Shown here piece by piece: positions 50,655 through 59,040 of a stretch of 59,040 bases of DNA. Source of the DNA: Synechocystis salina LEGE 00031 (GTDB lineage Bacteria; Cyanobacteriota; Cyanobacteriia; Cyanobacteriales; Microcystaceae); NCBI RefSeq assembly GCF_015207985.1, contig NZ_JADEVV010000023.1:1-59040 (forward strand), in the 5' to 3' direction. A program made the position numbers and the translations under genes. The notes below the pieces were generated by a model, which was not told where the DNA came from, searched no databases, and worked only from the letters and a program-made list of their open reading frames with translations. Within the stretch, counting starts at the first letter, position 1; the number at the start of each line of letters is the position of its first letter.

Positions 50655-51884
50655 ATGTTACGTCTCATCACCCAGTCCGGTGACATTGTTCAGGAGTTGC
50701 GACGTTTACATCATCGTCCCGTCCTTTCCCCCTGGCCGGTGATGGCAAAGGTGGTGGCGGCGATGGAACATTGGGCTACCGTGAGCCAGGATTCTCCCCC
50801 CAGGGTTAGTGGGGCTGAGTTAGATGCGGCTTATCAACGTATTAGCCAGGAAAAATTGTTGGTGATTCGCCAGGCCTGCAATGCCCTAGAGCAGGTTTAC
50901 CGTCCGCAATTGCCCAAGGCCCAAGTGAGCTTTCCGGAAGATGGCACAGTGCGGGGGCAGAGGTTTTACCCGGTGAGAAGGGCTGGTTTTTATCTGGAGA
51001 CCAAAAGGGGTGATGCCCTGGGCAATTTACTCCGCCAAGGAATTTTGGCCAAGACTGTGGGGGTAGGGGAACGGGTTTTGGTGACGGAAACCATTAGCCC
51101 GACTATTTTGGTGGCGGCCCAGGAAATGGGCATTGAAGAAATTTATCTAGCTGCCGGGGTGCCGGCGATCGCCATGTTGACCTGGGGGGCAAAAAATATT
51201 GCTCCGGTGGAGTCCATTACGGGGGCAGGATCTCCAGAGGTAATGGCGGCCAAACAATTGGTGAGTGGTGTGGTGACCATTGACCAAACCTTAGTCAGGA
51301 CAAATTTGATGGTGCTAGCGGACGGTGAAGCCAACGGGCAATGGCTAGCCCTAGATTTGTTGGCCCATGCCGAACAATATCCCAATGCCAGCGCAGTGCT
51401 ACTAACCGATCGCCTGGAGTTGGGGGAAGAAGTCATCCAATCTGTGAATCGCTATTGTCGGGAGCAGGAACATTCTGTGCATACGGAAAAGGCCCTGGCC
51501 CATTATGGCCTAGTGGCGATCGTGGAAGACCTGGAAGCCTGTGGAAATTGGGTCAATGAGTTCAGCCCCCATATTTTACTGTTGGCCATGGTGGACCCCT
51601 GGACCATGGTGGAAAAAGTCCAGCGAGCCAGGGAAATTTACATCGGCCACCACAGTCCGAGCATTTTGGGTCATTACCTAAGTGGGGCTGCCCGTCTGCA
51701 AACTCAAGATGGGGGCGTGGCCTCAGCTAGTGAACTGGCCTTCCATTGTTTTCTGCGCTCCAGTCAACTACTAGACTACGGCAATACTCTGCCACCCCCG
51801 TGGTTAAAGGATTTGGTTAATTGGCAGGGTCTAACGGCGATCGAAGAACGTTTGGGGCAACTGGATCGACTCAATGAGGATTAG
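50655..51884 (+). CDS. Histidinol-dehydrogenase-like protein with degraded active site
   Basis: A 409-residue protein with HisD-like layout ('GQRFYPVRRAGFYLETKRGD', 'ETISPTILVAAQEMGIEEIY', 'AGVPAIAMLTWGAKNI'). Several active-site blocks are altered. 'GPGN' reads 'GAGS' (190-193), 'DLLAQAEHD' reads 'DLLAHAEQY' (about 234-242), 'PEHLE' reads 'SPHIL' (304-308, catalytic Glu lost), and 'GDY' reads 'GHY' (339-341, zinc Asp lost). It probably cannot oxidise histidinol. A true HisD is presumably encoded elsewhere. ATG 50655 was preferred to TTG 50646. Confidence 0.85.
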   Translation: MLRLITQSGDIVQELRRLHHRPVLSPWPVMAKVVAAMEHWATVSQDSPPRVSGAELDAAYQRISQEKLLVIRQACNALEQVYRPQLPKAQVSFPEDGTVRGQRFYPVRRAGFYLETKRGDALGNLLRQGILAKTVGVGERVLVTETISPTILVAAQEMGIEEIYLAAGVPAIAMLTWGAKNIAPVESITGAGSPEVMAAKQLVSGVVTIDQTLVRTNLMVLADGEANGQWLALDLLAHAEQYPNASAVLLTDRLELGEEVIQSVNRYCREQEHSVHTEKALAHYGLVAIVEDLEACGNWVNEFSPHILLLAMVDPWTMVEKVQRAREIYIGHHSPSILGHYLSGAARLQTQDGGVASASELAFHCFLRSSQLLDYGNTLPPPWLKDLVNWQGLTAIEERLGQLDRLNED

Positions 51885-52050
51885 GCGAAGCAAATTTTAC
51901 CTAGACTTTTTCAGTTCTGGAACCATAAATTCCATCTATTGCCCTGCGCCAAGACGGAGTAGTAAAGACTGCAAACCTTGCCCTGCTTGGCAGTTTTTGG
52001 GAAAGGAAACCTACTTGCCCAAGTTTAACCATAGGAACCATACTGCTTGA

Positions 52051-52758
52051 TTAGCCAGGATCTTCAAACTTATAGCCCAAACCGATCACCGTTTTAATAA
52101 AACTAGGATTAGCGGGGTCCGGTTCAATTTTCTTACGCAATCTGCGGATATGGGTATCTACCACCCGTTCATCGCCAAAAAAATCATCGCCCCACAACTT
52201 TTCAATTAATTGGGCCCGATTCCATACCCGCCCCGGATAACTCATAAACGTGGCCAATAAATTAAATTCCAACCCGGTCAACTCCAACTCTTCCTGGCGA
52301 TCGCCTTGATAGCGACTAGCCTGATGTTGGTCTAAATCCACCTGAAAATGGCTTGTACGATAAATTTGTCCTACTGGTTGCCCCTGGCGCAATTGCCGCC
52401 GCAATAGGGCCCGCACCCTGGCCACCAATTCCCTCGGGCTGAAGGGCTTGACCAAGTAATCATCGGCCCCGGTGGAGAGGCCAATAATGCGGTCTATTTC
52501 CTCCCCCTTGGCGGTCAACATCAGAATATAAGGGTCTTTACTCCCCTGTTGTTGACGAATGCGGGTGCATACTTCTAGCCCATCCAATTTGGGTAACATC
52601 AAATCCAACACAATGAGGTCCGGGGCCTGTTCCTGAAAAATTCTTAGACCCGTTTCCCCGTCATTGGCGACAGCGCAGGTAAACTGTTCACGCTCTAGGG
52701 TTTCCCTAATTAACTGGGCTATTTCCTGATCATCTTCCACAATCAAAATATTGGGCAT
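52051..52758 (-). CDS. OmpR-family response regulator
   Basis: A 235-residue protein. The receiver domain has 'ILIVEDDQEIAQLI', the phospho-acceptor Asp 52 in 'LIVLDLMLPKLDG', and 'DDYLVKPFSPRELVARVRAL'. A winged-helix DNA-binding domain follows, with 'LTGLEFNLLATFMSYPGRVW' and 'DTHIRRLRKKIEPDP', ending 'IKTVIGLGYKFEDPG'. It activates or represses genes after phosphorylation by a kinase not encoded here. The WecA-like gene upstream ends 9 bases before this start, so they share a transcript. Confidence 0.93.
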   Translation of the reverse strand: MPNILIVEDDQEIAQLIRETLEREQFTCAVANDGETGLRIFQEQAPDLIVLDLMLPKLDGLEVCTRIRQQQGSKDPYILMLTAKGEEIDRIIGLSTGADDYLVKPFSPRELVARVRALLRRQLRQGQPVGQIYRTSHFQVDLDQHQASRYQGDRQEELELTGLEFNLLATFMSYPGRVWNRAQLIEKLWGDDFFGDERVVDTHIRRLRKKIEPDPANPSFIKTVIGLGYKFEDPG

Positions 52759-52767
52759 GGCAATGAA

Positions 52768-53850
52768 TCAATCCTGTTCCTCCACACTGCGACTATTGCG
52801 CCACACCTGCCAACCCAAATAAATCAACAGCAGAGTGGCACCAATGGCAAAGCCCCAACCACTGGGAATATTGGAAAATCCCAAAGCTAAGCTACCGGCC
52901 CAGAGGGTCAGGGCATAGATAAACAGCACCGTTAGACGGTGGGAAATGCCAGCATTGATCAAGCGGTGGTGCAGATGACCCTTATCAGCCTTAAAGGGAG
53001 ATTTCCCCTTAATGACCCGGGAGAGAATAACCACCGACATATCCAAAATGGGCACCGCCAGGACTAGATAGGGCAATAAAACCGCTGTCACCGCCACCGT
53101 CGCCATGGCTGCTACTTTAACCAGGCCAATCACCGCTACGGCCCCCAGGGTAAAGCCCATAAAGTAAGCTCCCCCATCCCCCATAAAAATCTGGGCCGGA
53201 TTGAAGTTGTAGCGCAAAAATCCCAATGCTCCCCCGGCCATGGCCGCCGCAATTAAGGCCGCCTCCGACTGTTCCATAAATAAGCAGAGCACAAACAGCA
53301 CCACCGCTGCAATGCCACAGACCCCCGCCGCTAAACCATCCAAACCATCAATCCAGTTAATGGCGTTGGCCAAACCCACTAACCAAATCACCGTGATGGG
53401 CAAACTTAAAATGTCTAGGTACACCAAGTTTCCCAGGAAAGGTAGGGTAAAAAAATCAATTCTCACCCCCATATTCCACACCACCGAGGCGATCGCCACC
53501 TGGGCTAATAGACGGGAAAAAGGACTCAGATCGAACAGGTCATCAAATAAACCAATCCCAAAAAAAGCTAAACCCCCCAGCACTACGCCCCAGACTTCCC
53601 ATTCTCCCTTCGTACTCATGGCACCGAAGGCCCCAAGGTTCCACACCACCAACAGAGCCACCAAGCTACCGAGGAAAATGGATACTCCCCCCAGGCGGAC
53701 CATGGGTCGATGATGCATTTTTCGAGCACTGGGCTGGTCTACATAGCCGGCCCGTCGCCCCCAATGATTGATTAACGGTGTCGTGAACCAAACCACAATC
53801 ACCGCCAAAATAAATGCAATGAGATAATATTGACCGCCGAGCATGGGCAA
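52768..53850 (-). CDS. UDP-GlcNAc:undecaprenyl-P GlcNAc-1-P transferase (WecA/MraY family)
   Basis: A 360-residue protein with about 11 helices. It has 'RRAGYVDQPSARKMHHRPMV', the Mg-binding 'LFDDLFDLSPFSRLL', the family motif 'NAINWIDGLDGLAAGVCG', 'GDGGAYFMGFTLGAV' and 'KADKGHLHHRLINAGISHR', which is characteristic of WecA/TagO rather than MraY. It starts lipid-linked synthesis of a cell-surface polysaccharide. The gene could feed the glycosyltransferases at the start of the window. It is followed by the response regulator after 9 bases. Confidence 0.9.
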   Translation of the reverse strand: MPMLGGQYYLIAFILAVIVVWFTTPLINHWGRRAGYVDQPSARKMHHRPMVRLGGVSIFLGSLVALLVVWNLGAFGAMSTKGEWEVWGVVLGGLAFFGIGLFDDLFDLSPFSRLLAQVAIASVVWNMGVRIDFFTLPFLGNLVYLDILSLPITVIWLVGLANAINWIDGLDGLAAGVCGIAAVVLFVLCLFMEQSEAALIAAAMAGGALGFLRYNFNPAQIFMGDGGAYFMGFTLGAVAVIGLVKVAAMATVAVTAVLLPYLVLAVPILDMSVVILSRVIKGKSPFKADKGHLHHRLINAGISHRLTVLFIYALTLWAGSLALGFSNIPSGWGFAIGATLLLIYLGWQVWRNSRSVEEQD

Positions 53851-54212
53851 AGATGGGATTGGGAAGGGTTCATGGTAAAGTTTACCCCATATTTGTAGGG
53901 TGCTTAGTCACTGTTACCCAGGCAGTGGAGGCCGCAGGCCAAAACCCGATGGTCTAAGGTCACGGCGAACTATTTCAAGCTGACTTAGTGTGCAGAATCG
54001 GTTTACGAATCCCTTGGTAAGGGGCGGGGGGAAGACTGTGAGGTTCCCCTATGGCAACCACCTTGCTTTCACCTTGTTTTCTTCACCTTTCCTTGGGCAA
54101 TTAACCGTGACGTACCCGTGCTGCATCAAAGATGATAGCGTGGGTTTTTCCCTTCACTTAAGCTAAAGCTCCCCAAAACGGACTCTAGAATTTTCCTCCG
54201 GTGCTGGAGGTG
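53851..54212. other. Non-coding gap with a 13-base palindrome
   Basis: These 362 bases lie upstream of the WecA-like gene and downstream of the metallo-hydrolase gene. GGTAAAGTTTACC (53874-53886) is a perfect inverted repeat around one base, 24 bases before the WecA-like ATG; it may be an operator. The rest has no HIP1 site and no open frame with coding character. The segment 54000-54060 is GC-rich with 'GGGGCGGGGGGAAG'; a small RNA is possible, but I cannot assign one. Confidence 0.5.
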
Positions 54213-54983
54213 TCAAACTAGATCAAACCTTTGACCCCGCTTCACAAAGCCGAGAAAACCATCTTCCACTGCTGGAGGTAAGGGGCCCGGCTGGTAGCCA
54301 TAGAGCCACATTTTTGCTTTGATGGCGGCGGGTAGTTTCCGCAGCTCGTTGTAATGGGCGTGGACAGGGCTGGGATAGGGAGAAATTTCGCAATCATGGA
54401 AAATAACATCGGCCCGATGGAAATAGTCCTGCAGGCGATCGTAGCTAAATTTAGTGTCGTTGCTGAAGAAAACTTGGGAGTGATTGACCGTGAAAAAAAG
54501 ACCATAGGCAGGCATTAACATTGCCCCCGTATCCACATGGTTGAGCTTGATCAACTGAAAAGTGATCTTCTCCCAGGTAAACGTTTCCCCTGGCCCTAAA
54601 GCATGGATTTGAAAATAATTATCAACTTTGGTCATACCCCCTTCAATGGCTTCCATACCTCCAGCGAGGGATCTTTCCCATAAATCCGCCGCAATGTCCT
54701 GGCTCAAATATAAATTTGGTTTACCACAGGTGGGATCAAACATAGTGGTAAAGCCGACGTACTCCAACCCCCCCACGTGGTCTGAGTGGAGATGGCTAAC
54801 GTAAATGTCTGTGATATCCCGGTGGTTAAGACCAAGGGCATGGAGGGAAAAACGAATGTCGGTGCCACAGTCAATCAGGAATTTTCTGCCGTTATCGAGG
54901 GTGAGAATGGCATTGGATTGAAAATTATCCGCCCCCACCGTGAAGGCAGAACCGGAGCCAAGAAAGGTTAGGTTAGCAGCCAC
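54213..54983 (-). CDS. Metallo-beta-lactamase-fold hydrolase (RNase Z-like group)
   Basis: A 256-residue protein. 'LTFLGSGSAFTVGADNFQSN' and 'FLIDCGTDIRFSLHALGLNH' open the fold; 'DIYVSHLHSDHVGGLEYVGF' is the HxHxDH dinuclear metal site; 'QVFFSNDTKFSYDRL' carries the bridging Asp and 'VIFHDCEISPYPSPVHAHYN' the later His. The pattern fits RNase Z-like or phosphodiesterase hydrolases, e.g. acting on cyclic nucleotides or RNA. It lies 3 bases after the stop of the guanylyl cyclase gene, so a link to cyclic-nucleotide turnover is possible but unproven. Confidence 0.82.
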   Translation of the reverse strand: MAANLTFLGSGSAFTVGADNFQSNAILTLDNGRKFLIDCGTDIRFSLHALGLNHRDITDIYVSHLHSDHVGGLEYVGFTTMFDPTCGKPNLYLSQDIAADLWERSLAGGMEAIEGGMTKVDNYFQIHALGPGETFTWEKITFQLIKLNHVDTGAMLMPAYGLFFTVNHSQVFFSNDTKFSYDRLQDYFHRADVIFHDCEISPYPSPVHAHYNELRKLPAAIKAKMWLYGYQPGPLPPAVEDGFLGFVKRGQRFDLV

Positions 54984-54986
54984 GAT

Positions 54987-57251
54987 CTAGCCCCCCTGAG
55001 CGGCCGCAATGGCGGTGGGCTGGGCCAGTGCTCTTTGATAAAGTTGACGAAAACGCTGGGCGATGTCGGTGGGCATTGCAGAAAAGTGGACGTAAAAACC
55101 GTGGCTCTCCCCCGGAACTGAGTCTAATACTTTGGCGTAGAGTGCCGTCGATGGCACCCCTGGCTCCCTCAGGTTAATTTTAATATTGGTTAGACTGTCT
55201 GGACAGTTTTGATCTGGAGAAATCTGGATAAACCCACCTTTAGCGGAGATTTCCCGCAATGTACCGGGAATTACTGCGTCGGTAATGTGTTTTCCTTCCA
55301 AGCAGACGTATTCTAATGATAATGGTTCTGGAATGGGTAGATATTTTTGTTCTTCTACAGCAAGGGAAAGATTATAGGGGTCTCCCACGCCCGCCACGTC
55401 CCAAATGACCACTGGGTCTTTAACTCCTTTGGGTTGCACCGTTCTGTGGCCGTTGACTTGGACTTGATCGCCAGCGGCCTCTAGGGTAGTGGCGGAAATA
55501 AAAATTTGTCCCCCGGTGGTGTAGGACTCAATGCGATAGGTGAGGTTGACCTGGGCCCCCACCACGCCATACTTGGTGCGCTTTTCAGAGCCGATGTTTC
55601 CCACCACCACTTCGCCGGTATTGATGCCAATGCCCATTTCCAGCGGCTGTAAGCCCAGCCCTGTCACCTGTTGATTGACTTCCCGTAGGGCCAGTTGCAT
55701 TTCCACCCCACAGGCCACCGCCCGCAGAGCATCACCATCCTGGGAAGTGGGAGCTCCGAACAAAACGAGAATACCATCACCCATGAATTCGTCAATGGTG
55801 CCGCCATGGTTGGTAATGACATCAGCCATTTTGCCAAAGTAGATGTTGAGCACCTTAACCACTTCCTCGGGGTTGAGGCCTTCGGAAGTGCTAGTAAATC
55901 CCCTTAGATCTGAGGTGAGGATGGTGATTGGACGGCGATCGCCACCCATTTTGAGACCTTCGGGGTTTTCCAGTAGGGTGGCCACCACCTGATCGGTTAG
56001 GTAACGGCCAAAGGTGTTGCGCACCTGCACCCCCGCCCGGGCCATCCAGGTGACAATAAATACTCCTGACCCCAATAAGCCCAACATCGGTGGAATAAAC
56101 GGCAGCCACCATCCCATCACCAAGGCCCCATAGGTAATGGCCAGTAACGCCCCTAAACTACCCACAATGGCGGCGATCGGCAGCCACTGCCCTCCGGAAC
56201 GCCGAGTGGCATAGCGCAACTGCCAGGTAATCACCGCCCCCAGGAAAGACCAGAGCCCGACCCAAAGCCATTCCAGCGGCTCAGACCAACTTTTGAGCAA
56301 CGGTTGACCATCAAGCCCTGCACTAATGATTTGGCTAATAATATTGCCATGGATCTCCACCCCTGGTATGGCACGAGATAGCCCAAACGTATTGCTATTG
56401 GGGGTGAAATATAGGTCCTTGAAGCTTTCCCCCACCTTACCCAGTAGGATGATTTTGCCTTTGCCCCAGTCCGGCGGCAATTTATCGGTCAACACATCGG
56501 TGAGGGATACTTGGGGAAAATTAGATTGGTAATCAATCAGTAATTGAAAGCCCCCGTCATCAGCCCGGATATAACCACCGCTATCGGCGTGGAGAGGGGA
56601 AAATACCACCTGATTTAAACGGAAGTCGTCACTGCCTTCACTGATGGTCTCCGGCGCAATTCCGACGTTATCAAGGAAGCGTAAAGCCAAATGTAGCCCA
56701 AAGCTGTAGTGGGGCTCCCCGTCTCTTACTAGATAAATAAAACCCCGGCGGACAATGTTATCAGCGTCGATAATTAAATCATTGGCGCCCACCTGGTTAT
56801 TTTCCTTTAATAACGGGGGGGGATTGACGGTTTCAATGCCTGGTTTGCCCGCTACTTTTTCAATGCCTACTAAATTGGGAGTGCTGGTGAATACCTCTGC
56901 CAACTCTTCTGTACCCGGTGGCAGGGGCAAGTCTCGATAGAGGTCCAGCCCGATCGCCGCTGGTTGTTGTTGCTTCAGCTTGGTGAGGATTTTTGCTAGC
57001 AATTGGTCGTCAATGATCGGAGTGTTGAGGTAGGTAACGTCCTGTTCATCAATGCCCACAATGACAATGCGATCATCTTCGTGCCTTGGTAAAAGCCTTA
57101 CCCCCGCATCGTAGCTCTGCCATTCCAACACCTGTAAAATGCCGGTGAAGCGGAACAAAATTACCAGGGCCGTCACCGTGGGGGTCGCAATCCAAATCCC
57201 CCGAGACTGCCAAAGAAACTTTTTCCAAGCTGACGGTATGGTCCAACCCAT
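54987..57251 (-). CDS. cya2: CHASE2 guanylyl cyclase with PilZ-like C-terminus
   Basis: A 754-residue protein. One N-terminal helix (about 20-40), a CHASE2 sensor outside the membrane (about 45-310, 'IVIVGIDEQDVTYLNTPIID', 'IILLGKVGESFKDLYFTPNS'), three helices (325-405) and a class III cyclase domain (about 430-600). Metal Asp residues are D448 ('TSDLRGFT') and D492. The position that is Lys in adenylyl cyclases is Glu 488 ('IDEFMGD'), and the Asp of 'GDTVNL' is Ala 566; together they point to GTP. Residues 645-740 look like a PilZ domain. It matches Cya2 of Synechocystis 6803, a known guanylyl cyclase. Confidence 0.9.
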   Translation of the reverse strand: MGWTIPSAWKKFLWQSRGIWIATPTVTALVILFRFTGILQVLEWQSYDAGVRLLPRHEDDRIVIVGIDEQDVTYLNTPIIDDQLLAKILTKLKQQQPAAIGLDLYRDLPLPPGTEELAEVFTSTPNLVGIEKVAGKPGIETVNPPPLLKENNQVGANDLIIDADNIVRRGFIYLVRDGEPHYSFGLHLALRFLDNVGIAPETISEGSDDFRLNQVVFSPLHADSGGYIRADDGGFQLLIDYQSNFPQVSLTDVLTDKLPPDWGKGKIILLGKVGESFKDLYFTPNSNTFGLSRAIPGVEIHGNIISQIISAGLDGQPLLKSWSEPLEWLWVGLWSFLGAVITWQLRYATRRSGGQWLPIAAIVGSLGALLAITYGALVMGWWLPFIPPMLGLLGSGVFIVTWMARAGVQVRNTFGRYLTDQVVATLLENPEGLKMGGDRRPITILTSDLRGFTSTSEGLNPEEVVKVLNIYFGKMADVITNHGGTIDEFMGDGILVLFGAPTSQDGDALRAVACGVEMQLALREVNQQVTGLGLQPLEMGIGINTGEVVVGNIGSEKRTKYGVVGAQVNLTYRIESYTTGGQIFISATTLEAAGDQVQVNGHRTVQPKGVKDPVVIWDVAGVGDPYNLSLAVEEQKYLPIPEPLSLEYVCLEGKHITDAVIPGTLREISAKGGFIQISPDQNCPDSLTNIKINLREPGVPSTALYAKVLDSVPGESHGFYVHFSAMPTDIAQRFRQLYQRALAQPTAIAAAQGG

Positions 57252-57289
57252 TAATATTCTCTGGTATTTCCTTTGATTTTCCCCTGGGG

Positions 57290-58057
57290 TCAGTTAGCCA
57301 AGGCGGACGTATTGACCATTTGGCAACATTCCACCACCGGAGCTTCCGCCCAGGCCGCAAATCCCCCCGATTCTAGAAATTCCTGCCATTCCTGGGGTTC
57401 CTCCTTGGCGATCGCCGCTAGGGCATTGAGGGCATCTAACCATAGACCCTGTTCGGCATAAAAGGCTGCCTCTGCTAGGGAGGAATCGGCATTGGTAGGG
57501 GGCTGGTCCAGGGGAGTGTAGTTCACCGTCAACTCCACTGTGAGATTGTCTTGGGTGTTATTAGCATCACAAATTAGGGTCAAAGTAACGTTATAAAAAT
57601 CGTCCTCCATGGCATTATCCGGCAAGCTAACGGGAAAACGAACAATGCCCCCTTCCTTGGGCACAGTGAAAGTTGTTTGGTTTTGCTCCTTGGTAATGGG
57701 ATCCGCCAACTGCACCTGGGCTGTCAGTCCTGGTTGGGGCGGCAGATAGGCGTAAATAAAAGTTTCTTTGCTAGCGGTGTTGTGGAAACCGCTCCCTTGG
57801 TTATAGTCGCCAGGAATTAAAAGCTGAAAGGGTAATTTAGCCTTGGTTAAACAACTGCCACCGCTAGTTTGCCTGACTCCCCCACCGCCACTGGTGGCCG
57901 TTTGTCCCCGGTCACTATTAGCCTGGGGAAATTTTAGGGCGATTAACTGGGCAGAAGATTTGGGCGTGGAGCCATGGGAGGGGGAGATGCCAAAGGGAAA
58001 AGCGAGGGCCAAACCCATCAAACCGGCAAAAAGCAACTTTCCTGGGCGGTTAGACAT
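57290..58057 (-). CDS. DUF928 secreted protein
   Basis: A 255-residue protein. From ATG 58057 the N-terminus is a signal peptide ('LLFAGLMGLALAFPFGISPS'), then a Gly/Ser-rich linker, then the DUF928 domain: 'LLIPGDYNQGSGFHNTASKE', 'TFIYAYLPPQ', 'GGIVRFPVSLPD' and a helical end 'AAFYAEQGLWLDALNALAAI'. DUF928 genes commonly accompany CHASE2 genes in cyanobacteria, as here (38 bases upstream of the cyclase). A role as a periplasmic partner of the CHASE2 sensor is an inference. Confidence 0.87.
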   Translation of the reverse strand: MSNRPGKLLFAGLMGLALAFPFGISPSHGSTPKSSAQLIALKFPQANSDRGQTATSGGGGVRQTSGGSCLTKAKLPFQLLIPGDYNQGSGFHNTASKETFIYAYLPPQPGLTAQVQLADPITKEQNQTTFTVPKEGGIVRFPVSLPDNAMEDDFYNVTLTLICDANNTQDNLTVELTVNYTPLDQPPTNADSSLAEAAFYAEQGLWLDALNALAAIAKEEPQEWQEFLESGGFAAWAEAPVVECCQMVNTSALAN

Positions 58058-58131
58058 AATTAACGCTTCCTGGGCAGGGCAAAGGGCAAAAACGGAGTTA
58101 TTTTCCCCCAAGATAACAAATTATTTTCCGC

Positions 58132-59037
58132 TTACTGTTGTAAATGCCGGTTAAAAAATTGGCTCAGTTCCCCAAAAACTTCTGCCGATTCCGGTGTGTC
58201 AAATTGGTAGAGATATTCAGCATGGGAAAGTCCTTCAAATAGTTGTAAATCTACTACCTCATTGTTTTGCCGCAGTTTTCTTTGCAGTCTAGCGGTATCG
58301 CTCAAGATTAAATCCCTGGTGCCACTAATGAGCAGAGTGGGGGGCAAGCCTTCTAAATCGTTATAAAGGGGGGAAATAAATGGATGATCAAGGGGCAATT
58401 TTCCCGCATAGAGTTGAGCTAAACCTGCCAGTAAACCGCCGTAGCTAATGGCGGTGCGGTCAACATATTCATTGGTGAAGTAGGTATCTCCAGTTTTGGT
58501 CAAATCCACCCAGGGGGACAGGGGGGCGATCGCCGCTGGTAGAGGTAAATTAAGTTGCCGCAGTTGACAAACCAAGGCTAGCAATAGGCCGCCTCCGGCA
58601 GAAGTACCAAACAGCCCCATGCGGCTAACTTCGTAGGTTGTTACCAACTCCCGCCACACAGCCAAAGCATCGTCCAGGGCCGAGGGAAAAGGATAGTCTG
58701 GAGGTCGACGGTAGTCGATGCTAATCACTTCAATCTGGCCATAATGGGCCGCTAAAATTGCTTCCCCGCTCCCCAACTCCCCTCCGGCGAAAGCATAGCC
58801 CCCGCCATGGAGATGCACCAAAATTCTTTGGCCATTGGTCGGACTAATTACCGGGGGAATCACTCGATAAACATTTACCCCTGCGATGTTTTCCTGGGTC
58901 AAGGTCACTGGAAATTGTTGCCTTAGTTGTTGAAATAAAACTTCGCTGGCTTGGTCATAGCTATTAATCAAGTCCTGCCAAGCTTGCCTATCTTCCAGGG
59001 CCGGCACTTGTTTGATTGCTTCCATGGCTCCCTGCAA
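58132..59037 (-). CDS. Alpha/beta hydrolase (HSL-type esterase), start near window edge
   Basis: A protein of about 301 visible residues. 'ILVHLHGGGYAFAGGELGSG' is the HGGG oxyanion motif of the hormone-sensitive-lipase family; 'MGLFGTSAGGGLLLALVCQL' has the nucleophile Ser; 'LISGTRDLILSDTARL' holds the Asp and 'LFEGLSHAEYLYQF' the His. It should hydrolyse short-chain esters or a related acyl substrate. The frame remains open to the window's last bases, so the start could be ATG 59023 or lie outside. DUF928 gene follows after 74 bases. Confidence 0.88.
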   Translation of the reverse strand: MQGAMEAIKQVPALEDRQAWQDLINSYDQASEVLFQQLRQQFPVTLTQENIAGVNVYRVIPPVISPTNGQRILVHLHGGGYAFAGGELGSGEAILAAHYGQIEVISIDYRRPPDYPFPSALDDALAVWRELVTTYEVSRMGLFGTSAGGGLLLALVCQLRQLNLPLPAAIAPLSPWVDLTKTGDTYFTNEYVDRTAISYGGLLAGLAQLYAGKLPLDHPFISPLYNDLEGLPPTLLISGTRDLILSDTARLQRKLRQNNEVVDLQLFEGLSHAEYLYQFDTPESAEVFGELSQFFNRHLQQ

Positions 59038-59040
59038 CGG

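Noticed and set aside
50580-50690. Possible small ORF from ATG 50580 before the HisD-like gene
   Set aside because: It overlaps the HisD-like start, has ordinary composition and no ribosome site.
51985-52015. Weak hairpin followed by T residues between the converging HisD-like and regulator genes
   Set aside because: The stem is only about four pairs; too weak to call a terminator.
53995-54065. GC-rich patch with a T-loop-like string, considered as tRNA or small RNA
   Set aside because: The acceptor and anticodon stems cannot be formed; no known RNA family recognised.

Overview
The window reads as chromosomal DNA of a cyanobacterium, most probably Synechocystis sp. PCC 6803 or a close relative. 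The evidence is the frequent HIP1 palindrome GCGATCGC (roughly one per kilobase outside one long gap), a 57-residue one-helix light-harvesting-like protein that matches HliD, a CHASE2 guanylyl cyclase with the Cya2 residue pattern, and many Uma2 (DUF820) and DUF29 genes. This comes from reading the translations and from memory of the families; no search was run.

Region 1 (1-13,520) is an extracellular polysaccharide or O-antigen type island: a Wzx-like flippase, methyltransferases, at least five glycosyltransferases, a DUF5672 protein and a Wzy-like polymerase. From about 2,170 to 8,660 the DNA is very AT-rich, and no GCGATCGC occurs between 723 and 13,010. The island holds broken genes: three glycosyltransferase remnants (one full-length with a single nonsense codon), half a polymerase, a deleted Uma2 gene and a methyltransferase tail.

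Region 2 (13,550-20,800) is an accessory patch of two DUF29 genes, five Uma2 nucleases, a HEPN/MNT toxin-antitoxin pair, a decayed IS5-type element, and pieces of a small membrane/coiled-coil gene family that also opens the window. Pieces of this family repeatedly touch Uma2 genes.

Region 3 (21,000-24,300) has a WcaF-like acetyltransferase, a WcaI-like glycosyltransferase and a phytase-like lipoprotein.

Region 4 (24,250-37,960) is mainly core genome: FAD oxidoreductase, bestrophin, SucC, TerC, flotillin and a glycosyltransferase on the minus strand; a Uma2 gene, obgE and hliD on the plus strand; then gloB, a dihydroorotase-like protein that has lost its metal ligands, and an ammonium transporter behind a perfect NtcA palindrome.

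Region 5 (38,000-51,900) carries a REC-histidine kinase, a tandem Usp protein, a 1398-residue PhoA-type phosphatase behind a four-repeat Pho box, cysC, exbB-exbD, rsmB, a TerB-like protein, a Ca2+/Na+ exchanger and a HisD-like protein with degraded active-site motifs.

Region 6 (52,050-59,040), all on the minus strand, has an OmpR-type regulator, a WecA/MraY-type transferase, a metallo-hydrolase, the CHASE2-guanylyl cyclase with a PilZ-like tail, a DUF928 protein and an alpha/beta hydrolase cut by the window edge.

The least explained items are the membrane/coiled-coil family linked to Uma2 genes, the degenerate HisD and dihydroorotase paralogues, and the long Pro/Gly-rich tail on ExbD.
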